A DNA stretch of 64,000 nt. Source: Planosporangium mesophilum (GTDB lineage: Bacteria; Actinomycetota; Actinomycetes; Mycobacteriales; Micromonosporaceae). This document shows positions 18,460-26,209 of the stretch, piece after piece. The stretch lies in NCBI RefSeq assembly GCF_016863255.1, contig NZ_BOON01000021.1:1-64000 (forward strand), written 5' to 3'. The notes beneath the pieces were generated by a model. The model saw only the letters and a program-made list of their open reading frames with translations, had not been told where the DNA came from and ran no database searches. The position numbers and the translations under genes are program-made. Each line of letters starts with the position of its first letter. Position 1 is the stretch's first letter.

Positions 18460-21282
18460 ATGCTCGACAACGAGCCTGGAGCAGCGAACAGCAACGCACC
18501 AGGAAATGACGCCCCGGCGAACGCCGCGGGCACCGACAATCCCACCGTCGCGGCGGCGGAGGCCGTGCAGGCCGCCGAGTCGGCGCCGGCCCCACGCCGC
18601 AGCAGGCGACGCCCGACGAAGTCCGCGCCCGCCGAGGCGGCGGCGACGACCCCCGCTGACGAGGGCAACGCCGCTGGCGCCGAGGCGGAGCCGGTGAAGG
18701 CGACCCGCCGCCGGCGGCGTTCGGTCGGCGAGCCGGCCGAGACGACCGCCGTGGAGCCGGTGAGCGCCGCCGAGACGGCGGAGCAGCCCGCCCCCGCCGA
18801 GCAGTCCGCCCCCGCCGAAGCCGCGGAGAGCGTCCCGGCCCGCGCGTCCCGTACCCGCAGGCGGAGCACCAAGGCGACCGCTGCCGCCGCTGAGCCGACC
18901 GCTGCCGCCGAGCCCGTCGTTGCGGCCGCCGAGCCCGTCGTTGCGGCCGCCGAGCCGGCCGGGACGGCTGAACCCGCTGTGGCCGAGCCCGCCGCCCAGG
19001 TGGCCGAGGCCACCGAGGGTGCGACCCGGTCCCGCCGGCGCGCCGCGCCGACCACGGCGGTGCTGTTCATGCCGCCGAGCGCGGCCGAGATCGAGGCCCA
19101 GGCGGAGGCCCAGGCGGAGGCCGAGGCCGAGGCGACCCGCGCCTCCCGGCGGCGCCGGGGCCGGCGCGGCGAGGCTGCCGAGCCCGCCGCCGCGGTGACC
19201 GAGGCCGAGCCCGAGGTCGAAGAGGCCACCGAGGCCGGTGACGAGGTCGACGAGGCCGGCGACGAGGAAGACGAGGGTCCGAACGGCCGTCGCCGTCGGC
19301 GCCGCGGCCGCCGTGGCCGTGGCCGCGGTAAGGGCGGTTACGGCGACGAGGACGAGGACGAGACCGAGGCCAGCGCCGACGAGGAGACCGGCGAGGCCGA
19401 GGAGTCGGAGGACGCCGAGGACGAGGCGGAGGCCGAGGAGGGCGCGACCCGCCGTCGCCGCCGCCGTCGGCGCAAGGGCGCCGGCGACGTCGAGCCCGCG
19501 CCGGACGACCCGGCCAACACGGTCGTCAAGATCCGCGAACCGCGCCCCGCCCGCGACGAGGTGCAGGGCGTGTCCGGCTCGACCCGGCTGGAGGCCAAGC
19601 GCCAGCGCCGCCGGGACGGGCGTGAGCAGCGGCGTACCCGTCCGCCGATCCTCAGCGAGTCGGAGTTCCTGGCCCGCCGCGAGGCGGTCGACCGGGTCAT
19701 GGTCGTCCGGCAGAAGGGCGACCGTACCCAGATCGGCGTCCTCGAGGACGGCATCCTGGTCGAGCACTACGTCTCCCGGGCCAGCGCCTCGACGATGGTC
19801 GGCAACGTGTACCTGGGCCGGGTCCAGAACGTGCTGCCGAGCATGGAGGCGGCCTTCGTCGACATCGGGCGCGGTCGCAACGCCGTCCTGTACGCCGGCG
19901 AGGTCAACTGGGAGGCCTCCGGCCTGGAGGGGCGCACCCGCACCATCGAGCAGGCGCTCAAGTCCGGCGACTCGGTGCTGGTACAGGTCACCAAGGACCC
20001 GATCGGTACCAAGGGCGCCCGCCTGACCAGCCACATCGCGCTGTCCGGGCGCCACCTGGTGTACGTGCCCAACGGCAACGCGTCCGGCATCAGCCGCAAG
20101 CTGTCCGACGTCGAGCGCAAGCGACTGCGCGACGCGCTCAAGAACCTGGTACCCGACGGCGCCGGCGTGATCGTACGCACGGCCGCCGAGGGGGCGTCCG
20201 AGGACGAACTGGCCCGCGACGTGAAGCGGCTGCAGGCGCAGTGGGAGGAGATCTCCGCCCGTACCGGCGAGTCCGGCGCGCCGAAGCTGCTGTACGAGGA
20301 GCCCGACCTGCTCGTCCGGGTGGTCCGGGACCTGTTCAACGAGGACTTCCGTGACCTGGTCGTGCAGGGTGACGGCGCCTTCGACATGATCGAGGCGTAC
20401 CTTCAGCACGTCTCGCCGGACCTGGTGGCGCGGGTGCGCCGCCACGCCGGCGTCGGCGACGTCTTCCACGAGATGCGCATCGACGAGCAGCTGATGAAGG
20501 CGCTCGACCGCCGGGTCTTCCTGCCGTCCGGCGGCAGTCTCGTCATCGACCGTACCGAGGCGATGACCGTCATCGACGTCAACACCGGCAAGTACACCGG
20601 TTCGGGCGGCAACCTCGAGGAGACGGTCACCCGCAACAACCTGGAGGCCGCCGAGGAGATCGTGCGGCAGCTCCGGCTGCGGGACCTGGGCGGCATCATC
20701 GTCATCGACTTCATCGACATGGTGCTCGAGTCCAACCGCGAGCTGGTGCTGCGCCGGCTCACCGAGTGCCTCGGCCGGGACCGCACCAAGCACCAGGTCA
20801 CCGAGATCACTTCGCTCGGCCTGGTCCAGATGACCCGCAAGCGGGTCGGCCAGGGCCTGCTCGAGGCGTTCAGCGAGAACTGCGAGGTCTGCAAGGGCCG
20901 GGGGCTGATCATCCACTCCGAGCCGGTACCGGAGAAGCGCGGCTCCGGCAGCGCCGCCGCGCCGGCGAAGGCGGCCCCGGCCCGGTCCGAGGAGCCCAGC
21001 GAGAACGGGCGCGGCAGCCGCCGTCGGCGCAAGGGCGGGGCCGCCGCGACGACGGAGCCCACGCCGGCCGAGGAGGTCGGCACCGCCGAGGTGGGAGCCT
21101 CCGAGGCCAGTGCGGACGCCGGCGAAGCCGAGCGTACGGCCGAGGGCGACAACCTCGACGGGCACGAGGCGGCGTTCGCCGGGCTGGACCCCGTACCCGC
21201 GGTCGGGTTCGACTCCGACGGACTGGAGCCCGAGGAGGAGCCGGTCGGCGCCGCCCGTCGTCGGCCGCGCCGTCGCCGTTAG
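18460..21282 (+). CDS. RNase E/G family ribonuclease
   Basis: 940 aa from ATG 18460 (GGAG 9 bases upstream; the frame is open to 18400). Endonuclease for rRNA processing and mRNA decay. Residues 1-360 are a disordered Ala/Glu/Arg region with Arg-rich islands (RSRRRP, RRRRRGRRGRGRG) for RNA or partner binding. The S1 domain begins near residue 450 (GNVYLGRVQNVLPSMEAAF). Catalytic Asp motifs VIDVNTGKYTG and IVIDFIDM, and the Zn-link CEVCKGRG, are all present. A short Arg-rich tail follows. The catalytic core in the middle with tails on both sides matches the actinobacterial rne/rng type. Confidence 0.93.
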   Translation: MLDNEPGAANSNAPGNDAPANAAGTDNPTVAAAEAVQAAESAPAPRRSRRRPTKSAPAEAAATTPADEGNAAGAEAEPVKATRRRRRSVGEPAETTAVEPVSAAETAEQPAPAEQSAPAEAAESVPARASRTRRRSTKATAAAAEPTAAAEPVVAAAEPVVAAAEPAGTAEPAVAEPAAQVAEATEGATRSRRRAAPTTAVLFMPPSAAEIEAQAEAQAEAEAEATRASRRRRGRRGEAAEPAAAVTEAEPEVEEATEAGDEVDEAGDEEDEGPNGRRRRRRGRRGRGRGKGGYGDEDEDETEASADEETGEAEESEDAEDEAEAEEGATRRRRRRRRKGAGDVEPAPDDPANTVVKIREPRPARDEVQGVSGSTRLEAKRQRRRDGREQRRTRPPILSESEFLARREAVDRVMVVRQKGDRTQIGVLEDGILVEHYVSRASASTMVGNVYLGRVQNVLPSMEAAFVDIGRGRNAVLYAGEVNWEASGLEGRTRTIEQALKSGDSVLVQVTKDPIGTKGARLTSHIALSGRHLVYVPNGNASGISRKLSDVERKRLRDALKNLVPDGAGVIVRTAAEGASEDELARDVKRLQAQWEEISARTGESGAPKLLYEEPDLLVRVVRDLFNEDFRDLVVQGDGAFDMIEAYLQHVSPDLVARVRRHAGVGDVFHEMRIDEQLMKALDRRVFLPSGGSLVIDRTEAMTVIDVNTGKYTGSGGNLEETVTRNNLEAAEEIVRQLRLRDLGGIIVIDFIDMVLESNRELVLRRLTECLGRDRTKHQVTEITSLGLVQMTRKRVGQGLLEAFSENCEVCKGRGLIIHSEPVPEKRGSGSAAAPAKAAPARSEEPSENGRGSRRRRKGGAAATTEPTPAEEVGTAEVGASEASADAGEAERTAEGDNLDGHEAAFAGLDPVPAVGFDSDGLEPEEEPVGAARRRPRRRR

Positions 21283-21310
21283 GCCGCCCGAGGGCGTCAC
21301 CTGCTCCGGC

Positions 21311-21352
21311 CCTGGCGGGTTTCACACCGTATCCGGTGGCGAACCCGCCAGG
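21311..21352 (+). terminator. stem-loop after the RNase gene
   Basis: Arms CCTGGCGGGTT (21311-21321) and AACCCGCCAGG pair over 11 bases, with an inner CACCG/CGGTG helix. It lies between the RNase E/G gene and the lipoprotein gene; no T tract. Confidence 0.6.
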
Positions 21353-21387
21353 GTCCCGGTACGCCTGATCTGACGAGGGAGGCCCGC

Positions 21388-21897
21388 ATGCGAGGCCTGA
21401 TCGCCGTGGCGGCGCTGTGCGGCGCCACGCTGCTCACCGCCGGCTGCGGCACGGCCGCGGGGACGCCCGAGGCGGTCCCCTCGGCCTCGGCCTCGGCCCG
21501 GCCCAGCGCGGTCGCCGGCGCCTCCCCGGACGCGAGCGCGCAGGCGGTCTGCGACGACCTGCGGAGCACGATCCTCGACACGGACGCGAAGGCGTTCGGT
21601 ACCGAACTGGGCCGGATGATCGCGGCCCGGGGTCAGGGTGACCGGGCGGGGGAGAGCCGGGCCCAGCAGGCGGCCGGCGCCAAGCTGGGCGAGATCGCCG
21701 GCAAGCTGCGTACGCACGCGGCGGCCGCGACCGATCCCCGGCTGGCGAACGCGCTGACCACCTCGGCCGCCAACCTGGACCGGCTGGGGTCGGACCCGGC
21801 CACGTTCGCCGGGCTCACGTCGCTGGACGCGGTCAGCCAGACGACGGGGAAGTTCGCGACGGCGCTCAGTGACGTCGCCGACTACTGCAGTGCCTGA
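21388..21897 (+). CDS. small lipoprotein of unknown function
   Basis: 169 aa. Lipoprotein signal peptide with lipobox LTAGC (Cys at about residue 21), then a Ser/Ala/Pro linker and a ~120-residue helical-looking domain ([11 protein letters not shown] ... VADYCSA) with two Cys, near its start and end, that may pair. GGGAGG lies about 8 bases before the ATG. Helical extracytoplasmic domains of this sort are common in Micromonosporaceae; no function can be named. Confidence 0.8.
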   Translation: MRGLIAVAALCGATLLTAGCGTAAGTPEAVPSASASARPSAVAGASPDASAQAVCDDLRSTILDTDAKAFGTELGRMIAARGQGDRAGESRAQQAAGAKLGEIAGKLRTHAAAATDPRLANALTTSAANLDRLGSDPATFAGLTSLDAVSQTTGKFATALSDVADYCSA

Positions 21898-21903
21898 CCC
21901 GGT

Positions 21904-21933
21904 TTGGGTTCTGGACCCCTGATGACGTACTCT
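21904..21933 (+). promoter_or_regulatory. putative rplU-rpmA promoter
   Basis: TTGGGT at 21904-21909 and TACTCT at 21928-21933, 18 bases apart. This leaves a leader of about 100 bases before rplU. I could not assign the leader to a known ribosomal protein leader class. Confidence 0.5.
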
Positions 21934-22043
21934 TGCCTGCGGCGCACGTCGTGCGTCGCGTCCTTGCGTGCCCAGTGTTCACAGCTGGCGGTGCGGCAAG
22001 GAACGATCCACCCGCCAGTAGCTACGACAGGAGTCCGCCTCCG

Positions 22044-22358
22044 ATGTACGCGATCGTCAAGACCGGCGGCAAGCAGTACAAGGTCGCCGAGGGCGACGTG
22101 ATCGAGGTCGAGAAGCTCGCCGGTGACGCCGGTGACGCGGTCACCCTCCCCGCGGTGCTCCTCGTCGACGGTGACGACCTGGTGACCGACGCGAATGTGC
22201 TTGCCAACGTCGCGGTGACCGGTGAGGTCGTCGCCCACACCAAGGGTCCGAAGATCCGGATCCACAAGTTCAAGAACAAGACCGGCTACCACAAGCGCCA
22301 GGGTCACCGCCAGCCGCTGACCCAGGTCAAGGTGACCGGCATCTCCACCGGAAAGTAG
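22044..22358 (+). CDS. rplU: 50S ribosomal protein L21
   Basis: 104 aa from ATG 22044 ([14 protein letters not shown]), the normal L21 length; AGGAG lies 10 bases upstream. An upstream open frame from 21933 is leader, not protein. Contains the family C-terminal [20 protein letters not shown] segment. Binds 23S rRNA in the large subunit. rpmA follows after 10 bases. Confidence 0.97.
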   Translation: MYAIVKTGGKQYKVAEGDVIEVEKLAGDAGDAVTLPAVLLVDGDDLVTDANVLANVAVTGEVVAHTKGPKIRIHKFKNKTGYHKRQGHRQPLTQVKVTGISTGK

Positions 22359-22368
22359 GCGTAAAGCG

Positions 22369-22626
22369 ATGGCACACAAAAAGGGTGCGTCCAGCTCGCG
22401 CAACGGCCGTGACTCCGCCGCTCAGCGCCTGGGCGTCAAGCGCTTCGGTGGACAGCAGGTCAAGGCCGGCGAGATTCTGATCCGCCAGCGCGGCACCAAG
22501 TTCCACCCGGGCGACCTGGTCGGCCGGGGCGGTGACGACACGCTGTTCGCCCTTGCCACCGGCTCGGTGCTCTTCGGCACCAAGCGCGGTCGCAAGACCA
22601 TCAGCATCGTGCCCGCCCAGGTCTGA
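22369..22626 (+). CDS. rpmA: 50S ribosomal protein L27
   Basis: 85 aa. Starts [16 protein letters not shown], with the short N-terminal arm that reaches the peptidyl transferase centre; no cleavable extension like that of Firmicutes. [19 protein letters not shown] is the family core. Cotranscribed with rplU. Confidence 0.97.
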   Translation: MAHKKGASSSRNGRDSAAQRLGVKRFGGQQVKAGEILIRQRGTKFHPGDLVGRGGDDTLFALATGSVLFGTKRGRKTISIVPAQV

Positions 22627-22651
22627 GCGAGTACCTGAGCGAGTTACCTGA

Positions 22652-22685
22652 GCGGACCGGTGGGCGCTTCGCGCCGCCGGTCCGC
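22652..22685 (+). terminator. stem-loop after rpmA
   Basis: GCGGACCGG (22652-22660) pairs with CCGGTCCGC (22677-22685), with an inner GGGCGC/GCGCC(G) helix and a TTC loop. A strong terminator-type hairpin that separates the ribosomal genes from obgE. Confidence 0.75.
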
Positions 22686-22691
22686 TTCGTA

Positions 22692-22729
22692 TTTGACGCG
22701 CCGTTGTATTTGACGCGGCGTTTGACGCG
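22692..22729 (+). repeat. triple TTTGACGCG repeat before obgE
   Basis: TTTGACGCG occurs at 22692-22700, 22709-22717 and 22721-22729, the first two within a 17-bp unit. Each holds a -35-like TTGACG. The stretch lies 24-61 bases before the obgE start and may contain promoter elements or a tandem regulator site. Confidence 0.5.
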
Positions 22730-22752
22730 AGAGCGCTGGGAAGGGACAAGCT

Positions 22753-24222
22753 GTGGCTACGTTCGTCGACCGGGTCGTACTGCACGCGCAGGCCGGTGAC
22801 GGCGGGCACGGCTGCGTGTCGATCCACCGGGAGAAGTTCAAGCCGCTCGGCGGCCCGGACGGCGGCAACGGCGGACACGGCGGCAGCGTCGCCCTCGTCG
22901 TCGACCCCGGCGTACACACCCTGCTCGACTTCCACTTCCGGCCCCGGGTCAAGGCCGAGAACGGCAAGGGCGGCGCCGGCTCCAACCGCGACGGCGCCAA
23001 CGGCGCCGACCTGCAGTTGCGCGTACCGGACGGCACGGTCGTCCTCACGCCCGACGGCGAGGTGATCGCCGACCTGGTGGGCGAGGGTACGACCGTCGTG
23101 ATCGCCAACGGCGGCCGCGGCGGGCGCGGCAACGCCGCCCTGGCCAACTCCAAGCGCAAGGCACCTGGCTTCGCGGAGCTGGGCGAGCCCGGCGAGATGC
23201 TCGACGCCGTCCTGGAACTCAAGAGCGTCGCCGACGTCGGGCTGATCGGGTTCCCGAGCGCCGGCAAGTCGTCGCTGATCTCGGTGCTCTCCGCGGCCCG
23301 CCCGAAGATCGCCGACTACCCCTTCACCACGCTGGTACCGAACCTCGGCGTCGTCCGCGTCGACGACCACACCTTCACGATCGCCGACGTACCGGGCCTG
23401 ATCCCCGGTGCCGCCACCGGCAAGGGGCTGGGCCTGCAGTTCCTACGGCACATCGAGCGGACCGCCGTCCTGCTGCACGTCATCGACACCGCCACGATCG
23501 AGCCGGGCCGCGACCCGCTCGCCGACATCGACGCGATCGAGGCCGAGCTCGCCGCATACGGAGGCCTGGAGGACCGGCCGCGCCTCGTCGCGCTCAACAA
23601 GGTCGACGTGCCCGACGGTCGCGACCTGGCCGAGATCGTCCGGCCGGACCTGGAGGCGCGCGGGTTCCGGGTGTTCGAGGTCAGCGCCGCCACCCGGGAG
23701 GGGCTGCGGGAGCTGACGTACGCTCTCGCCGAACAGGTGGACCGGCACCGCAGGACCGCGCCGCCGCCGGAGCGTACCCGCATCGTGATCCGCCCGAAGG
23801 CGGTCGACGACGCCGGCTTCACCATCGACCGGGACGCCGACGGGGTGTACGTGGTGCGCGGACGCCCCGAGCGCTGGGTGCGGCAGACGAACTTCGACAA
23901 CGACGAGGCCGTCGGCTACCTGGCCGACCGGCTGGCCCGCCTCGGGGTCGAGGACGCCCTGGCCAAGGCCGGGGCCGAGCCCGGCGCCCCGGTGCGCATC
24001 GGCACCCACGAGTTCGACTGGCAGCCCACCCTGTACGCCGGCGAGGAGTACGTGCCCAGCGGACGGGGCACCGACCGCCGGCTCGAGGACGCCGCCACGC
24101 GACTGTCGGCGGCCGAGCGCAAGGCCGCCCGCCAGGCCCGCCGGCAGCGCTTCGAGGACCAGGCCGAAGCCCCCGCCGGCGTGGCCGGCGAAGCCTCCAG
24201 CGACCCCGACGACGAGGGGTGA
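22753..24222 (+). CDS. obgE: Obg family GTPase (CgtA)
   Basis: 489 aa from GTG 22753 with AAGGGAC upstream. Essential GTPase in 50S assembly and stress control. Glycine-rich Obg fold (residues 1-158), G domain with G1 GFPSAGKSS (about 166-174), G2 [10 protein letters not shown]3 DVPGLI and G4 NKVD, then the OCT domain (about 345-430) and a charged tail. All GTPase motifs are intact. The rplU-rpmA-obgE order is conserved in bacteria. Confidence 0.97.
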   Translation: MATFVDRVVLHAQAGDGGHGCVSIHREKFKPLGGPDGGNGGHGGSVALVVDPGVHTLLDFHFRPRVKAENGKGGAGSNRDGANGADLQLRVPDGTVVLTPDGEVIADLVGEGTTVVIANGGRGGRGNAALANSKRKAPGFAELGEPGEMLDAVLELKSVADVGLIGFPSAGKSSLISVLSAARPKIADYPFTTLVPNLGVVRVDDHTFTIADVPGLIPGAATGKGLGLQFLRHIERTAVLLHVIDTATIEPGRDPLADIDAIEAELAAYGGLEDRPRLVALNKVDVPDGRDLAEIVRPDLEARGFRVFEVSAATREGLRELTYALAEQVDRHRRTAPPPERTRIVIRPKAVDDAGFTIDRDADGVYVVRGRPERWVRQTNFDNDEAVGYLADRLARLGVEDALAKAGAEPGAPVRIGTHEFDWQPTLYAGEEYVPSGRGTDRRLEDAATRLSAAERKAARQARRQRFEDQAEAPAGVAGEASSDPDDEG

Positions 24223-24224
24223 CC

Positions 24225-24248
24225 CGCCGGGCGGCGTGCGGCCCGGCG
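24225..24248 (+). terminator. stem-loop after obgE
   Basis: CGCCGGGC (24225-24232) pairs with GCCCGGCG (24241-24248), an 8-bp GC stem starting two bases after the stop. Confidence 0.55.
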
Positions 24249-24307
24249 ACCGCCGCCTCGGTGTGACGCATTGCGGGTAACCTCGGCGGTCGGGTTCAGG
24301 AGGTGAC

Positions 24308-25519
24308 GTGGGCATTTTCGACCGGCTGCGACGGCACAGCGGGCCGGACCGGTTCGCCGGCGAGGTGCTCGCCGCCCTGCGCGCCGCCGGGGTCTCCGAC
24401 GCCCACTACCACCGCCGTGAGTTCTCCATCGAGTACCGCCGCCGACCCGGTACCGAGTCGGCCTGGCTGTACCTGCACAACCTGTACGCCGAGTGCCAGC
24501 GCGAGCCGGGCAGCCGCGAGGAGCGGATCCGGCGGTTCGTCACGACCTTCACCCGGCTGCCCGACGTACCCGAGAACTGGGAGGCCGCGCGCCACCGGTT
24601 GCGACCGGTACTGCGCAGCGCCACCTTCGCCCGCGCCGGCCAGGCCGGGCGCCCGGCGCCGCTGCGCCGCCCGGCGTTCCCGTTCCTCGACGAGATGGTC
24701 GTCATCGACCAGCCCACGTCGATGACCTACGTCTCCGAGGCGACGTGCGCGGAGTGGGGCGTGACCACCGAGGAGGTGTTCGCCGCGGCCCGGGCCAACC
24801 TGGCCGCCGTCAGCACCCCGCCGCTGGCCGAGCACCCCGGTGGCCGGGTGATGCTGCGCTTCATCGACGACGGCGACGCGTACTGGGTCTCCCACATCCT
24901 GCTCGACGGCTGGCTGGCCGCGCTGGCCGACCACGTCGGCGGCACCCCGGTCGCGTTCGTACCCGACGTGCGCTCGCTGGTGATCGTCGACGCCGACCCG
25001 CAGCCGCTGCCCCAACTGTTCGACCTGGTCGAACGGCACTTCGCCGAGTCACCGCGGCCGCTGTCGCCGATGGCGTACACGGTGGACCGGACGGGGCGCG
25101 TCGTGCCGTTCACCGTGGATCGCGGGCACCCCGCCGCCGACGCGGTCCAGCGGGCGTCGCGGGTACTGGCCGCCACCGAGTACGGCGCCCAGCGCAACAT
25201 CCTGCGGGGCGAGACCGACGACTCCGTCGCGTCGTACGCGGTGTTCGCGACCGCCGACGGCGGCACGTTCTCGGTGGCCGCCTGGACGCGGGGTACGCGG
25301 GTACTGCTGCCGCGCGTCGACTTCGTGGCGTTCACCGTCACGGCCGGGAACACGTTCTTCGTGCCGTGGGACGTCGTCATCGAGGCCGACGTGCTGACCG
25401 AGCTGCCGCAGTACCGGCCGGCCCGCTACCTCGGTGAGGCGTGGCCGTGGCCGGCCGCGCTCGGATACCTGCGGGAACGGGCCGTCCCGATCGACCTGGG
25501 CCGCCCCGTTCCCCGTTGA
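24308..25519 (+). CDS. DUF1444 (YtpQ/UPF0354)-like protein
   Basis: 403 aa from GTG 24308, with a perfect AGGAGG at 24298-24303. Soluble, no signal or membrane segment. The first ~270 residues resemble the DUF1444 family (PFLDEMVVIDQPTSMTYV, then WGVTTEEVFAAARANLA), and a C-terminal region of about 130 residues (from VDRTGRVVPFTVDRGH) looks like an added domain. Function unknown. The family assignment is from memory of its conserved blocks and is moderately sure. Confidence 0.65.
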   Translation: MGIFDRLRRHSGPDRFAGEVLAALRAAGVSDAHYHRREFSIEYRRRPGTESAWLYLHNLYAECQREPGSREERIRRFVTTFTRLPDVPENWEAARHRLRPVLRSATFARAGQAGRPAPLRRPAFPFLDEMVVIDQPTSMTYVSEATCAEWGVTTEEVFAAARANLAAVSTPPLAEHPGGRVMLRFIDDGDAYWVSHILLDGWLAALADHVGGTPVAFVPDVRSLVIVDADPQPLPQLFDLVERHFAESPRPLSPMAYTVDRTGRVVPFTVDRGHPAADAVQRASRVLAATEYGAQRNILRGETDDSVASYAVFATADGGTFSVAAWTRGTRVLLPRVDFVAFTVTAGNTFFVPWDVVIEADVLTELPQYRPARYLGEAWPWPAALGYLRERAVPIDLGRPVPR

Positions 25520-25535
25520 GCTGGCCCCCCTTTCT

Positions 25536-25561
25536 GGCCCCGGGGCCATGGCCCCGGGGCC
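25536..25561. terminator. perfect 26-bp GC palindrome
   Basis: GGCCCCGGGGCCA and its exact complement, centred at 25548/25549, lie 17 bases after the preceding stop in a 115-bp gap. Very stable; a probable terminator. Confidence 0.55.
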
Positions 25562-25634
25562 GCTCTGGCCCACACTTTTTCGCCCTGCTGGGGCTCCTCC
25601 TCGGCGCCGTTGCCCGTTGATTCGCTCTCGACCC

Positions 25635-26162
25635 ATGAACGCGATGAGGCTTCAGCAGTTCACGCTCCTGACCGACCGGTCCCTTGACGAGTCCGCCCGG
25701 GCCGCTCTGGTCGAGCGCTGCCCGGACGCCACGATCGCCGGTGGCCCGGCCGGGTCCGGCGTCATGGTCGACTTCGCCCGGGAGGCCCCGACGCTGGTCG
25801 ACGCGATCGTGTCGGCGGTACGGGACCTCGACACCGTCGGCGTACCGGCTCTCGCCGTACGCGACGACGACCTGGTCACGCTGGCGACGATCGCGGAGCG
25901 GGTGGGCCGTTCGCCGGAGGCGGTGCGGCGATGGGCGGCCGGGAGCGCGGGTCCCGGCGGCTTCCCGGCGGCGGCCGAGGGGCGGCGCGGCACGGCGTAC
26001 TACCGGTGGACCAGGGTGGCGTGCTGGCTCCGGCTACGGCTGGAGATCCCGGTACCCGATCCGGAGCCGGTGCTGGCCGCCGTCAACCTGGCGCTGCAGT
26101 TGCGGGCGCTGGCGCCGAGGGTGTCCCGGATGGACGCGATCCGGGCGTTGATCGCGGCATGA
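25635..26162 (+). CDS. possible DNA-binding protein of unknown function
   Basis: 175 aa from ATG 25635; the frame is open further upstream to 25434 but that overlaps the previous gene and the palindrome. Residues 1-75 (MNAMRLQQFTLLTD...) resemble a small alpha/beta domain; a helix-turn-helix-like segment follows (TLATIAERVGRSPEAVRRWA), then YYRWTRVACWLRLRLEIP. Looks like a MerR/excisionase-type DNA reader attached to a sensory fold, but no family is assigned. It ends about 47 bases before pepN. Confidence 0.6.
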   Translation: MNAMRLQQFTLLTDRSLDESARAALVERCPDATIAGGPAGSGVMVDFAREAPTLVDAIVSAVRDLDTVGVPALAVRDDDLVTLATIAERVGRSPEAVRRWAAGSAGPGGFPAAAEGRRGTAYYRWTRVACWLRLRLEIPVPDPEPVLAAVNLALQLRALAPRVSRMDAIRALIAA

Positions 26163-26209
26163 GCGGGGGTGCGCGTCCGATCACGACGACGGGACGGCAG
26201 GATGATCGG

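Noticed and set aside
17512-21300. 1262-codon minus-strand frame opposite the RNase E/G gene
   Set aside because: Mirrors the Arg/Glu-rich plus-strand gene; composition is Gly/Leu/Arg repeats without a family match.
21934-22043. rplU leader considered as a known ribosomal-protein leader motif
   Set aside because: No recognisable conserved stem or binding element could be drawn by eye; left as an unassigned leader.
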